Origin: UJ101 sp047975265
GTDB lineage: Bacteria > Bacteroidota > Bacteroidia > Flavobacteriales > UJ101
Length of the DNA: 64,000 nt
NCBI GenBank assembly: GCA_047975265.1
Contig: JBKEDE010000011.1
Span: 124,001 to 188,000, forward strand
Direction of reading: 5' to 3'
In this document: in pieces, positions 26,189 to 36,039 of the stretch
Numbering within the stretch: position 1 is the stretch's first letter
How the letters are laid out: each line of letters begins with the position of its first letter
Notes under the pieces: generated by a model
Database searches by the model: none
Told to the model about the DNA's origin: nothing
The model's input: the letters and a program-made list of their open reading frames with translations, nothing else
Made by a program: the position numbers and the translations under genes

Positions 26189-27091
26189 TTAGATTTTTTG
26201 TTTTAAATTTGAAAAGAAAATACTAAAGGCATATCCTGGAAAAGCATTAATCATTTTATATACAAAATAGCCCATTTGGCATATTTTTTTATCTTTTAAA
26301 GATACTAAAGCTCTTAATCTATAGTAATTACATTTACATTTCTTATATTCCTTTTCTGTAAAATTTATAATACTATTATTATTTTTTCTTCTTTCATAAG
26401 CAGAAGATATTGCTACAAAATTCCAATGTCTTGCTTTATACCAATTATCATTAGCAGAGATACTATTGTTATTGATTCTATATAAATAAAGATATTTATC
26501 TAAAAAAAGACAAGATCCAATTTCCTCTAATTTATAATATAAATCTTGATCAACAGCCCTTTTATACGTAGGATTTATGCCTTCTGTTAAATCATAAAAT
26601 TTCTTTTTGAAAGTAGTAAAATGACTGATCGCCTGTCTTCCATAAGTCAAATAAGAATACCCTTCCGGTATTTTTTTTCCTAAAGTTTCTCCTTTAGACT
26701 GTATTTTCAAATCCAAATCCGTACAATATAATCTAGAATACACCATAGCTATATCAGGGTTTTGATTGTGTTTTTCTACCATAATTTCCAATGCTTTTGA
26801 TACAATTCCATCATCCGGATCCACAAATCCCATAATTTCTCCTGTTCCTAATGCCACACACTTTCTTTTCGTATAACCACAACCTTTATTCTCTTCGTTT
26901 ATATATATTTTTACTCTTGTATCTCCTTTTATTATTTTTTTAATCAATTCAATAGAATCATCTATTGAGCAATCATCAACGATAATAACTTCAAAATTTT
27001 GATAGGTTTGTTCTAAAATTGTTTTCCAACAATCTTTAAAAAAATGTCCGTTGTTATAATTTGCTACTAAAATTGAAAATAACTGACTCAT
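26189..27091 (-). CDS. GT2 glycosyltransferase
   Basis: A 300-residue family 2 transferase: FSILVANYNNGHFFKDCWKT at the start, DDCSIDDSIELIKK for the nucleotide and FVDPDDG as the metal-binding motif. It is the first transferase after ugd in transcription order (7-base gap), so a glucuronosyl donor would be available, but nothing in the sequence shows that it uses UDP-GlcA. It does not share the repeated 5' segment of its neighbours. Confidence 0.87.
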   Translation of the reverse strand: MSQLFSILVANYNNGHFFKDCWKTILEQTYQNFEVIIVDDCSIDDSIELIKKIIKGDTRVKIYINEENKGCGYTKRKCVALGTGEIMGFVDPDDGIVSKALEIMVEKHNQNPDIAMVYSRLYCTDLDLKIQSKGETLGKKIPEGYSYLTYGRQAISHFTTFKKKFYDLTEGINPTYKRAVDQDLYYKLEEIGSCLFLDKYLYLYRINNNSISANDNWYKARHWNFVAISSAYERRKNNNSIINFTEKEYKKCKCNYYRLRALVSLKDKKICQMGYFVYKMINAFPGYAFSIFFSNLKQKI

Positions 27092-27098
27092 ACTACTT

Positions 27099-28391
27099 TT
27101 ATCTTCCTATTGATTCATAATGTATGGTTGATTTTTTCATCTCTTCTAATTTAAAAATATTTCTCCCATCAAAAACAGCTTTTACTTTTGTTTCTAATTG
27201 ATTAATCGATACATTTTTAAATTCTTCCCATTCTGTACATATCAATAATGCATCAGCTGTCTCAACCGCTTCCATGGCACTTTTTGCATAATTAATTTTG
27301 TTGCCTAATTTTTGTTGTACATTCTTCATCGCCTCCGGATCATACACCACTACTTTAGCCTCATTTTTCAATAATTCTTGTATAATATATAATGAAGGTG
27401 CCTCTCTTATATCATCTGTATTAGGCTTAAATGCTAAACCCCATACCGCTATTCTTTTGTTTTTTATATTTCCATTAAAATACTGTAACAGTTTAGGCAG
27501 TAAAGCTATTTTTTGACGATTATTTACCTTATCCACAGACCTTAGTATCTCAAAATCATAATTATACTCTTTCGCTGTTTGAATCAAAGCCTTTATATCT
27601 TTAGGAAAACAAGAACCTCCAACTCCTATTCCGGCATTTAAAAATTTAGAACTAATTCTAGAATCTGTTCCTAAGCCTTTTTTAATAAATTCAATATTAG
27701 CTCCTGTTCTTTCGCATACATTAGCCATTTCATTCATAAAAGTAATTTTCATGGCCAAAAAAGAATTGGCAGCATATTTTGTTAATTCTGAAGATCGTTC
27801 ATCCATTATAATAATTTGATTTTTATTGGATACAAAAGGTTTATACAATTCAATCATCCTATCAATTGCTTTTTGAGATTTAGATCCAATTACAATCCGA
27901 TCCGGCTTCATAAAATCGTTAACTGCTAATCCTTCTCTTAAAAACTCGGGGTTTGATACTACGTCAAAATCAACGGTTGTATGTTTTGAAATCGTTTCCC
28001 GAACTTTATCAGCGGTTGTTACCGGCACAGTACTTTTATTTACAATGATTTTATATTCAGTTATCATTTTTCCTATTTGATCTGCAACCTTTAAAATATA
28101 CGATAAATCTGCTGAACCATCTTCATCCGGAGGAGTTGGTAATGCTAAAAATAGAATATCACTATTCAATATGCCTTCTTCAAGAGATGTGGTAAACGTA
28201 AGCCGATTTTTATCAACATTTCGTTTAAAATATTCTTCCAATCCAGGTTCATAAATTGGAATTTTTCCTGCTTTCATTTGTTGCACTTTTTTTTCATCTA
28301 CATCAACACAAATAACCTGATTTCCCACTTCCGCCAAGCATGTTCCTGTGACTAAACCTACATATCCTGAACCTATTACTGTTATTTTCAT
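27099..28391 (-). CDS. ugd: UDP-glucose 6-dehydrogenase
   Basis: Oxidises UDP-glucose to UDP-glucuronate with two NAD+. The 430-residue protein has the NAD motif GSGYVGLVTG from residue 7, the NPEFLREG stretch (147-154) and the catalytic Cys261 in GVGGSCFPKD, followed by the C-terminal UDP-binding domain with WGLAFKPNTDDIREAPS. The motif spacing is that of Ugd, distinct from the TviB-like enzyme at 41348. It supplies an acidic sugar to the polysaccharide. It overlaps the upstream GT2 gene by 4 bases. Confidence 0.94.
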   Translation of the reverse strand: MKITVIGSGYVGLVTGTCLAEVGNQVICVDVDEKKVQQMKAGKIPIYEPGLEEYFKRNVDKNRLTFTTSLEEGILNSDILFLALPTPPDEDGSADLSYILKVADQIGKMITEYKIIVNKSTVPVTTADKVRETISKHTTVDFDVVSNPEFLREGLAVNDFMKPDRIVIGSKSQKAIDRMIELYKPFVSNKNQIIIMDERSSELTKYAANSFLAMKITFMNEMANVCERTGANIEFIKKGLGTDSRISSKFLNAGIGVGGSCFPKDIKALIQTAKEYNYDFEILRSVDKVNNRQKIALLPKLLQYFNGNIKNKRIAVWGLAFKPNTDDIREAPSLYIIQELLKNEAKVVVYDPEAMKNVQQKLGNKINYAKSAMEAVETADALLICTEWEEFKNVSINQLETKVKAVFDGRNIFKLEEMKKSTIHYESIGR

Positions 28392-29311
28392 CTATTTTTT
28401 TCTATTTTTAAAAAAGAGCTTCCTTCTTTTCTTGAAATGGTTTTATTTGTTTTTATTTTTTTAAATTTAATTTCTCTCAAATAATTTATTTTTTTAATCA
28501 TCTGTTTCATTTCTTTTATACTTGGATTTAAGAATAGATCAAGCAACAAATGTTTTATAATTATTTTAATTGAGTTATTTTTAAAAGGATTTGATAAATC
28601 TTGTATTAAAGCTCTTACAAATTTCTTTTTTTCATTTACAAAATAAATATTCTCTCCTCTCTCTTCTCTATCATGATAAATTTTTATTGTGGGAACAACT
28701 CCTATTTTCATTCCATGATACAATACTCTTTGACAATAATTACCATCCTCTTCATAATGAAAAAATGAAGGGTTAAACCCACCTACTCTATCAATACATT
28801 TTTTATTAATTAACCATGCCGCTGCGTTTATAAAAGGTAATCCATAAATATTTTTAGAATATTTTTGTAAGACCATATCAGAGTATAAATCTTTGCATTT
28901 ATGTGGAACTATAAAATTAGAAAAATTCTCATCTAAAGCATCTCCTTTTCCATTTAGATGTATGGGGCTTAAAACTCCAAAATCAAGATGCTTTCGTGAT
29001 GCTTCTATTAACTTTTGAATTGTGAATGGTTCTATCCATGCATCTTGATTTAATAAAAATATATATTCTGCACCCTGTTTACATGCCCATTCGATTCCTA
29101 TATTGTTAGCCCCTCCAAAACCTAAATTTTTTCCTGTTTTCATCAAATGAATTTCCGGATAATATTCGTGGATTTTTTCAAGAGTTCCATCTGTCGACCC
29201 ATTATCTATAATAACCGTCTGTATAGAAATTTTAGATTCTCTCAAACTTCCTAAACACTTATTAATCCATTTTACCCCGTTAAAAGTTACTATAACAACA
29301 AAAGTATTCAT
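28388..29311 (-). CDS. GT2 glycosyltransferase, rhamnosyltransferase-like
   Basis: A 307-residue family 2 enzyme starting MNTFVVIVTFNGVKWINKCL, with IIDNGSTDGT, NLGFGGANNIGIEWA and LLNQDAW. The N-x-G-FG(G/A)NN pattern is typical of the WbbL/rhamnosyltransferase subgroup. No rmlABCD genes are in the window, so dTDP-rhamnose would have to come from elsewhere. It overlaps both neighbours by 4 bases. Confidence 0.85.
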   Translation of the reverse strand: MNTFVVIVTFNGVKWINKCLGSLRESKISIQTVIIDNGSTDGTLEKIHEYYPEIHLMKTGKNLGFGGANNIGIEWACKQGAEYIFLLNQDAWIEPFTIQKLIEASRKHLDFGVLSPIHLNGKGDALDENFSNFIVPHKCKDLYSDMVLQKYSKNIYGLPFINAAAWLINKKCIDRVGGFNPSFFHYEEDGNYCQRVLYHGMKIGVVPTIKIYHDREERGENIYFVNEKKKFVRALIQDLSNPFKNNSIKIIIKHLLLDLFLNPSIKEMKQMIKKINYLREIKFKKIKTNKTISRKEGSSFLKIEKNR

Positions 29312-30165
29312 CCAAATATATTATATATTTTTTTTAATACTTTTCCTAATAAAGTATATCTTCCAAATAATTTAACTTGATCTTTCAATGATAAAAACCA
29401 AAAAAATTCTTTATACAAAATATAATCCCATAATTCGTAATCAACTATTTTTTTGTTTTTGTTTTTATTAGTTGCTTGTTCAGGATGAATTCTAAATTTC
29501 ACCAACGGACGATTAATAACAGCAATGTTTTTTTGTTTTAAAATTCTATACCAATATTCATAATCTAATATTTGTTCTAATTCTTCATTAAATTTCCCTA
29601 TAGAATCAAATAATTCTTTCCTAAACATGACAACTGAAGGCTCTCCTATTTTGTTTGGAGGTGATTTTGAAAAAAATGATGTTTTAAATATTTTTTTTGT
29701 CAAAATAAACAAATCATCTTTTGAATAAAGTCCTGCTTGTAAATCACCATATGTTTTAATCCAAATATTCGTTTCTTCATTAGGTTCTTCTACAATAAAA
29801 TCTCTTTTAGAGGCTACTAAACCTATAGTAGGATCCTTTTTCAATACTTTAACCATATCTTCAATACACGTCGGTAAGAGTATATCATCTTGAAAAAGAA
29901 ATTTTATATATTCTCCATTAGCTTTCTCTATTGAGTAATTCCAATTAGCACCTATCCCATTTGGTGAATGATTATATATATAAATTGGTTTATCAAATCT
30001 TTCCTTAAATTCTTCTACAATTTGTAACGTATTATCTTTAGAATCATCATCACTAATAATGACTTCTATATTAGAATATGTTTGGTTTTTTAAAGAATCT
30101 AGAGCTTCTCTTAAAAATTGAGCACCATTATATGTTGGTATACAGACTGAAACTAAATCTTGCAT
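29308..30165 (-). CDS. GT2 glycosyltransferase
   Basis: A 285-residue family 2 transferase: VSVCIPTYNGAQFLREALDS, then ISDDDSKDNTLQIV and FLFQDDI as the DxD-like motif. The C-terminal part is rich in Lys and aromatic residues. It overlaps the rhamnosyltransferase-like gene by 4 bases and is separated from the next upstream gene by 64 bases. Donor not predictable. Confidence 0.87.
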   Translation of the reverse strand: MQDLVSVCIPTYNGAQFLREALDSLKNQTYSNIEVIISDDDSKDNTLQIVEEFKERFDKPIYIYNHSPNGIGANWNYSIEKANGEYIKFLFQDDILLPTCIEDMVKVLKKDPTIGLVASKRDFIVEEPNEETNIWIKTYGDLQAGLYSKDDLFILTKKIFKTSFFSKSPPNKIGEPSVVMFRKELFDSIGKFNEELEQILDYEYWYRILKQKNIAVINRPLVKFRIHPEQATNKNKNKKIVDYELWDYILYKEFFWFLSLKDQVKLFGRYTLLGKVLKKIYNIFG

Positions 30166-30229
30166 AAATAATTTTTACTTTTTTCTCACTTTAATTGTAA
30201 TCTTGATATCACTATTTATTTTTAAAAGA

Positions 30230-31114
30230 TTATTTGCGGATACTTTTCGACTTTACATTATATAAAATACTTTTTAGCTTAAAATATATTTTTAAAACTT
30301 TGATGTTTAATACGTTTTCAATCTTATTTTTTTGATAGAGTCCTATATTCTTTAATTGAAAGTTTTGTTCATTTAATCTTTCATATAAATTTTGTTTAAC
30401 ATTATTGGAGTAATCATTATATAATAATAGGTTTACTTGTTTTTCTACCACATACATATTTTTATAATTTTTGGACATTCCTCCGGCATGTTGCCGATAA
30501 AGAACTAGTTTTTCATCAAAGAAAATTACTTTTACTTGTTTTTTACTGAAGTTATCAATCCAAAATATCCAATCTTCTTTTGCTTTTACAGACTCATTAA
30601 ACCTTGTATTTGATATAAAGTCTTTTCGCATCAATGCACAATGTATAGGAATACTAAAGTCTATATCCCATCTTCTTACAATATTTTCTAATGTTATGCC
30701 ATATTTAGCTATATCAGTGGAAGATTCTTTGATTACTCCTTCGTTGTTTATCATTGAAAAATTAGAAACGACAACATTAGAACCTAATGAGTTTTTCAAT
30801 GAATTTTCAATTTTATGGGGCAAAATGATATCATCGGCATCTAAAAAAAGTACCCACTCTCCAGCACAAATACCCAAAGCCGCATTTCTAGCAGAGGAAA
30901 GTCCTCCGTTTTCTTTATAAAGATATTTAAAACGAGAGTCCTTCTCCACCCATTTTTTTGCCACTTCTTCTGTATTGTCTGGACTTCCATCGTTCACAAT
31001 GATACATTCCCAGTTATCATAAGTTTGGTTTAAAACTGACTGTAAACACTCTTCAAGATATTGTGCTTGGTTATAACATGGTACAACAACTGAAATTAAA
31101 GACTGTTTATTCAT
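30230..31114 (-). CDS. GT2 glycosyltransferase
   Basis: A 294-residue family 2 transferase: SVVVPCYNQAQYLEECLQSV, NDGSPDNTEEV, GGLSSARNAALG and LFLDADD. The last 50 residues are very basic (KSILYNVKSKSIRK at the end). An 87-base gap separates it from the gene upstream, one of the longer gaps in this stretch, so a secondary promoter is possible, although I see no convincing box in the reading direction. Confidence 0.87.
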   Translation of the reverse strand: MNKQSLISVVVPCYNQAQYLEECLQSVLNQTYDNWECIIVNDGSPDNTEEVAKKWVEKDSRFKYLYKENGGLSSARNAALGICAGEWVLFLDADDIILPHKIENSLKNSLGSNVVVSNFSMINNEGVIKESSTDIAKYGITLENIVRRWDIDFSIPIHCALMRKDFISNTRFNESVKAKEDWIFWIDNFSKKQVKVIFFDEKLVLYRQHAGGMSKNYKNMYVVEKQVNLLLYNDYSNNVKQNLYERLNEQNFQLKNIGLYQKNKIENVLNIKVLKIYFKLKSILYNVKSKSIRK

Positions 31115-31201
31115 AAAATAAATTTTTACTACAATATTTTTAACTTTATAATATAATTACTTAATTTGCTATATTTGATAGGCATTAATTACAGAACAAA
31201 T

Positions 31202-32002
31202 TTATAAATTTATTCTAGTCTTAAGCCATTTATATACTTTAAATAATCCTAATTTTAGCCAATGGTTTTTTTTTAGCAATCCTATGATACGTTTGATGCG
31301 TTGGTTTTCCCGTACTTCGTTTTTAAATATCTTACGGGAAATAAATTCTTGTTGCAAAACACTTTCCCTTTCTTTCTTGATTATTGTTTTATTTTCTAGC
31401 TTTGAACTTATTCCATCAATGTAAAAAGTTGAAATTGTTTGCTCAAGATGTTTATAGGTAAGTCCATTTTTGAAAAAACCTAATAAAAACCATTTCCAGT
31501 CTGCACAAATTTTTAAACCCTCGTCATACAAACTATATTTCTTGAAAGCTTCTTTTTTAATAAACGAGCAAGGATGCCAAAGTGTATCCGTAACCATTTT
31601 CTCAAAACTGATTTTTTCTGGCGTTTGCCCAATTATTGTTGACTCTCCTACAAATTCTAAATTACCGGAAATAACATCTTCCGAATGTAAGCAAGGCAAA
31701 ACAAGCTCTATCACCTCCGGAGAAAAAAGATTATCACCGCTATTGAGAAATAACAAATATTCACCATTAGCGAGAAGAATACCTTTATTCATGGCATTAT
31801 AAATTCCGGTATCGGGTTCACTAACGGCAATATCAATTTGATTTTTATATTTTTCGAGTACTTCCTTACTTCCATCATTAGAATTTCCATCGATTATGAC
31901 ATATTCAAAATCTTTATCGGTTTGATTAATCACACTTTCAATCGTTTTTTCCAAACCGATTTTGTTGTTATAATTGATAGTAATGATAGATAATTTTGGC
32001 AT
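31202..32002 (-). CDS. GT2 glycosyltransferase, colanic-acid type
   Basis: A 266-residue family 2 enzyme: LSIITINYNNKIGLEKTIES, IIDGNSNDGSKEVL, SEPDTGIYNAMNKGI and FLNSGDNLF. The D-G-N-S-x-D-G and E-x-D-x-G-I-Y-D/N-A-M-N-K-G signatures belong to the WcaA/WcaE-like subgroup that often accompanies gmd and fcl. It lies 3 bases downstream of gmd. A fucosyl-related role is plausible from context only. Confidence 0.87.
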   Translation of the reverse strand: MPKLSIITINYNNKIGLEKTIESVINQTDKDFEYVIIDGNSNDGSKEVLEKYKNQIDIAVSEPDTGIYNAMNKGILLANGEYLLFLNSGDNLFSPEVIELVLPCLHSEDVISGNLEFVGESTIIGQTPEKISFEKMVTDTLWHPCSFIKKEAFKKYSLYDEGLKICADWKWFLLGFFKNGLTYKHLEQTISTFYIDGISSKLENKTIIKKERESVLQQEFISRKIFKNEVRENQRIKRIIGLLKKNHWLKLGLFKVYKWLKTRINL

Positions 32003-32005
32003 TTT

Positions 32006-33064
32006 TTAATACTTTTCAAGGTCGCTTTGTATCATTTCTTTCACAAGGGCAGGTAAATCATATTTTGGTGTCCAGTTTAATTTTGTATTTGCTTTTGCGG
32101 GGTTTCCGATGAGCAAATCTACTTCTGTCGGACGGAAATATTCCAGATCTACTTCTACAACTGTTTTGCCGATTTCTATTTGATAATCGGGATGATTGCA
32201 TTTTGCTACTTTGGCAACTTCATTTTCATTTTCACTGCTGAATTCTAACTCAATTCCGACTTCTCCAAAAGCCATTTTCACAAAATCCCGAACAGATGTA
32301 GTTTTTCCCGTAGCAATTACAAAATCTTCCGGTTTTTCCTGTTGCAACATTTTCCACATCGCTTCCACATAATCTTTTGCGTGTCCCCAATCTCTTTGTG
32401 CGTTGAGGTTTCCGAGATACAAAACATCTTGTTTTCCTTTTGCTATTTTTGCTACTGCCATCGTAATTTTTCGGGTAACGAAAGTTTCTCCTCTTCTCGG
32501 TGATTCGTGGTTAAAAAGAATTCCGTTGCAAGCGTACATTCCGTAGGCTTCCCTGTAGTTTTTCGTAATCCAAAATCCGTATATTTTTGCAACACCATAA
32601 GGCGAACGCGGATAAAAAGGCGTGGTTTCCGATTGTGGAACTTCCTGAACCAAACCATAAAGTTCGGAGGTGGAAGCCTGATAAATTCTTGTTTTTTCTG
32701 TCAAGCCGAGGATTCTTACTGCTTCCAAAATTCTTAAAGTTCCTACGCCATCAACATTGGCAACGTATTCCGGAGAGTCGAAACTCACCTTTACATGCGA
32801 CATCGCTCCCAAATTGTAAATCTCATCCGGTTGTACTTCCTGTATGATTCTTATAATATTGGTAGAGTCGGTTAAATCCCCGTAATGCAGTTTGAAACGA
32901 ACATTGGGTTCGTGCAAATCAACATAAAGATGATCAATCCTTTGCGTATTGAATGAAGATGCTCTTCTTTTAATGCCGTGAACTTCGTATCCTTTTTCGA
33001 GTAAAAGTTCTGCCAGATAAGAACCGTCTTGTCCCGTTATTCCTGTTATTAATGCTTTTTTCAT
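32006..33064 (-). CDS. gmd: GDP-mannose 4,6-dehydratase
   Basis: Converts GDP-D-mannose to GDP-4-keto-6-deoxy-D-mannose, the first step to GDP-L-fucose. The 352 residues have GITGQDGS at 8-15, the diagnostic RRASSFNTQRIDHLY at 33-47, STSELYG at 131-137 and the catalytic Tyr156/Lys160 in YGVAK. It is followed by gmd's partner fcl upstream with a one-base overlap. The DNA here looks visibly less AT-rich than the glycosyltransferase genes to the left, and open frames occur on the opposite strand for that reason. Confidence 0.95.
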   Translation of the reverse strand: MKKALITGITGQDGSYLAELLLEKGYEVHGIKRRASSFNTQRIDHLYVDLHEPNVRFKLHYGDLTDSTNIIRIIQEVQPDEIYNLGAMSHVKVSFDSPEYVANVDGVGTLRILEAVRILGLTEKTRIYQASTSELYGLVQEVPQSETTPFYPRSPYGVAKIYGFWITKNYREAYGMYACNGILFNHESPRRGETFVTRKITMAVAKIAKGKQDVLYLGNLNAQRDWGHAKDYVEAMWKMLQQEKPEDFVIATGKTTSVRDFVKMAFGEVGIELEFSSENENEVAKVAKCNHPDYQIEIGKTVVEVDLEYFRPTEVDLLIGNPAKANTKLNWTPKYDLPALVKEMIQSDLEKY

Positions 33065-34014
33065 TAATTATATTTTTTCTGTTTTATAAATTTATCGGTA
33101 TATACACTTTCTATGCCTTTCTCTAAATCAATTTTTGCTTTCCAACCTAATTGATTTATTTTGGACACATCCATCAATTTTCTTGGTGTTCCATTGGGTT
33201 TTTTGGTGTCCCAAATTGTTTTGCCTTCATAACTGACGATGTTTTTAATCAGTGTTGCCAATTCTTTAATCGAAATATCTTCGCCAATTCCCACATTTAC
33301 TTGTCCGAAATCGTCATAATTTTCCATAAGATGAACGCAAGCTTCTGCCATATCATCTACGTGGAGAAATTCCCTAAAAGGACTTCCGTCGCCCCATAGG
33401 GTAACGTTTGGCTTATTGTTTATTTTTGCTTCGTGAAACTTCCTCAACATGGCGGGAAGAACGTGGGAGTTGTTCAAATCATAATTGTCATTAGGACCAT
33501 ACAAATTGGTAGGCATCGCGGAAATAAAGTTAGAATTATATTGACTTCTATAGGCATCACACATTTTGATACCAGCAATTTTTGCAATGGCATAAGGTTC
33601 GTTAGTAGGTTCCAAAGTTCCTGTCAATAGATATTCTTCTTTTAACGGTTGCGGAGCCATTTTGGGATAAATGCAACTGGAACCCAAAAACAAAAGTTTT
33701 TTAACATTATTAAGATGAGATTGATGAATAACATTATTTTGTATCATCAAATTATCATACAAAAATTCTGCCCGAAACGTGTTATTGGCATGAATTCCAC
33801 CTACTTTTGCAGCAGCCAAAAAAATGTAATCCGGTTTTTTCGTTTCAAAAAAAGCCGCTACTTTTTTGGCATCTCTTAAATCCAATTCGGAAGAAGTTTT
33901 CAAAATTAAATTTTCAAAACCTTTGTTTTCTAAATTTCGCAAAATGGCACTTCCGACCATTCCTCGGTGTCCTGCAATGTATATTTTGGAATTAGTTTTC
34001 ATTTTTTTTGACAA
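33064..34014 (-). CDS. fcl: GDP-L-fucose synthase
   Basis: Epimerises and reduces GDP-4-keto-6-deoxymannose to GDP-L-fucose using NADPH. The 316-residue SDR has GHRGMVGS at 15-22, GSSCIYPK near 111-118 and the catalytic Tyr141/Lys145 in YAIAK, all characteristic of GMER/Fcl. The annotated Met is followed by a second one at residue 5 (MKTNSKIYIAG), so the start could be four codons later. The one-base overlap with gmd supports coupled translation. Confidence 0.94.
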   Translation of the reverse strand: MSKKMKTNSKIYIAGHRGMVGSAILRNLENKGFENLILKTSSELDLRDAKKVAAFFETKKPDYIFLAAAKVGGIHANNTFRAEFLYDNLMIQNNVIHQSHLNNVKKLLFLGSSCIYPKMAPQPLKEEYLLTGTLEPTNEPYAIAKIAGIKMCDAYRSQYNSNFISAMPTNLYGPNDNYDLNNSHVLPAMLRKFHEAKINNKPNVTLWGDGSPFREFLHVDDMAEACVHLMENYDDFGQVNVGIGEDISIKELATLIKNIVSYEGKTIWDTKKPNGTPRKLMDVSKINQLGWKAKIDLEKGIESVYTDKFIKQKKYN

Positions 34015-34018
34015 AAAT

Positions 34019-35161
34019 TTATTGTTTACCTGTCATTATTTCTGTAATGCTCAAAAAAGCGTTTCCAAATTTTATAATATTAGGGTGATAATTATATTTT
34101 TTTGTTTCAAAATTAGTTTTTAGTATCGCCTCGCTCAAACTTTCTTCGCAATAGGGATCAAATAATGTGTAATTGGGATAGTCCTGTAACTGCTCCGTAT
34201 TTACTTGTAGGTTGGCTGCCAACACATAGGTGCTTTGTGCTTTGGCATCTTCAATAACTGTACTCCACCCCTCAAAAAGAGAAGGTTGTACAACGGCCTT
34301 GCAGGTTTGCATCAGAACAAGTTGGTCTTTTCTATCGATAAATCCTAAAAATTTAACATTATTTTCAATAGCTAATTCTTTTACTTTTTTCATTAAGTCT
34401 AAAAAATAATCAGGATTTCGGTAATCATTTTCTTTTCCTGTAAATACAATCAAAAGCTCAATTCCTTTTTTCTTTAGTGTAGCTACGGTATTGAGAATGA
34501 CAATATGGTTTTTATGAATCCAAAACTGATTGCTACAAAGATAAAATTCTTGTTCAATATTGAACTTTTTTAAAATGTCGTTTTGATGTGGTAAATTTTT
34601 ATCGTGGGTAACGGCAAAATTCAAGACAAATTGTTTTGGTTTAGCATTAGGATAATAAGTGTTAAAATCATTTTGAGCGTCTTTACTGCTGAAAACAAGA
34701 TAATTGGTTTTTTTTTGAATAGTGGTATAGGCATTATGGCGTTCACTAAGTTCTTCTTCCGAAAAAAAATGAGGTAGTTTTTTCTCTTGGAAATCAGGAA
34801 TCCAATAAATCATCTTTTCCCAATCACTCTTGTTAGAAAATGGAGCGGGAAACGTTAATTTTGGTTTCACATAAATACTGATAAGGTTTTTGTTCAAGAT
34901 TTTTCTTGAAAGTTTATTAATCCCTCTTTGTAGTTTATTGAGGTTCTTATAGGGATAAAAAATTTCCATATATGGATAACCAGTTATCCTTCTAAGGTTT
35001 TCTGTATCTTTTCTATTTTTTGATTTTATCAATAGAATAGGTTTTTTTTCATCCTCTTCTACGGAGTTTAGTGCATGGATTAAGTTTTGAATATAGTAGG
35101 TGCCACCAATCCAATCTTCATTGTAGTCATAATTGATAACTATTTCAATTCTCTTGCCCAT
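34019..35161 (-). CDS. GT4-family glycosyltransferase
   Basis: A 380-residue GT-B protein. It starts MGKRIEIVINYDYNEDWIGG with a WIGGTYYIQNL acceptor loop; the C-terminal domain has YLCSNQFWIHKNHIVILNTV and SLFEGWSTVIEDAKAQ, with Asp in place of the second Glu of the E-x7-E motif. It lies 4 bases upstream of fcl, so it may use GDP-fucose or GDP-mannose (inference from position only). Its start overlaps the epimerase gene's 3' end by 22 bases. Confidence 0.83.
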   Translation of the reverse strand: MGKRIEIVINYDYNEDWIGGTYYIQNLIHALNSVEEDEKKPILLIKSKNRKDTENLRRITGYPYMEIFYPYKNLNKLQRGINKLSRKILNKNLISIYVKPKLTFPAPFSNKSDWEKMIYWIPDFQEKKLPHFFSEEELSERHNAYTTIQKKTNYLVFSSKDAQNDFNTYYPNAKPKQFVLNFAVTHDKNLPHQNDILKKFNIEQEFYLCSNQFWIHKNHIVILNTVATLKKKGIELLIVFTGKENDYRNPDYFLDLMKKVKELAIENNVKFLGFIDRKDQLVLMQTCKAVVQPSLFEGWSTVIEDAKAQSTYVLAANLQVNTEQLQDYPNYTLFDPYCEESLSEAILKTNFETKKYNYHPNIIKFGNAFLSITEIMTGKQ

Positions 35162-36039
35162 ATTATGAATTTTTTTAATCCGTTTTCCAAATCAATTGTT
35201 TTTTGGTATCCAAGATTTTGTAATACTTGGATGTCTGCTTTCCAGTTTTTTGGGTCACCTTCTTTTACTTGATTACTGAAAACAACGGTTTTGTCCGATG
35301 TTAATAGGTTTGAAAAAGTTTCGGCGATACTCTTTATTTTTATTTCTTTACCGTTGGCAATATTGATTTTCTCAGCTCGAAATTCTGCTCTTTCTATAAT
35401 GCAATTAATCGCCGTACAAATATCATCAATATGGATGAAATCTCGTGTTTCTTCTCCTGTCCCGAAAAGATTAACCGTATCATCATCTTTGGAAAACTTT
35501 TGATATAAATCCCAAATCAATTGCTTTCTCAAACCATTTCCATACGCTGAGAAAATCCTTGCAGAGCAAGTTTTTATACCAAACAATGTGGTGTATTCTT
35601 CGCACAACACTTCCGCAAATAATTTGTGATTTCCGTAAGGTGAAATAGGAGCACATTGGGAACTTTCCTTAATCGGTAATTCTTTGGGATTGCCGTAAAC
35701 AGCAGCACTAGAAAGATTGATGAATTTGCAGTCCGGTCGGAATTCTCTTATTGCATCTAAAATTTTCACAACATTAACCGTATTAAGCGTGAAATCCCGG
35801 AATGGGTTCTCCAGAGATTGCGGAACGCTTGCTGCCCCGGAACAATTGACACAAACATCGAATGCTATTTTTTGAAAAATATGGTGATAATCCGAATTGG
35901 AAGCATCAATCTGAAAATAATTTTCCGAGGTGTAATCCACGACAACATCACAAGCATAGACTTCATTTCCAAGTTTTTGGAAATAATTCAGGATGTGACT
36001 TCCGATGAAACCTTTGGAACCGATAATTAATATTTTCAT
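35140..36039 (-). CDS. NAD-dependent sugar epimerase/dehydratase (SDR)
   Basis: An extended SDR of about 299 residues from the chosen start. GSKGFIGS near residue 7 binds NAD(P), INLSSAAVYGNP is the active-site strand and SPYGNHK holds the Tyr-x3-Lys pair; a UDP/GDP-sugar domain follows. The frame stays open up to 36087, but I place the start at 36039: the protein then begins MKILIIGSKGF, and the ATG overlaps the upstream acyltransferase stop as ATGA, the arrangement used by neighbouring genes. Reaction (4-epimerase, 4-reductase or decarboxylase) cannot be decided. Confidence 0.82.
   Translation of the reverse strand: MKILIIGSKGFIGSHILNYFQKLGNEVYACDVVVDYTSENYFQIDASNSDYHHIFQKIAFDVCVNCSGAASVPQSLENPFRDFTLNTVNVVKILDAIREFRPDCKFINLSSAAVYGNPKELPIKESSQCAPISPYGNHKLFAEVLCEEYTTLFGIKTCSARIFSAYGNGLRKQLIWDLYQKFSKDDDTVNLFGTGEETRDFIHIDDICTAINCIIERAEFRAEKINIANGKEIKIKSIAETFSNLLTSDKTVVFSNQVKEGDPKNWKADIQVLQNLGYQKTIDLENGLKKFIIWARELK

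Noticed and set aside
32452..32847. Several open frames on both strands inside gmd
   Set aside because: They lie fully within a strongly supported gmd coding sequence, have arginine- and histidine-rich unnatural composition and show no domain; they arise from the less AT-rich sequence.
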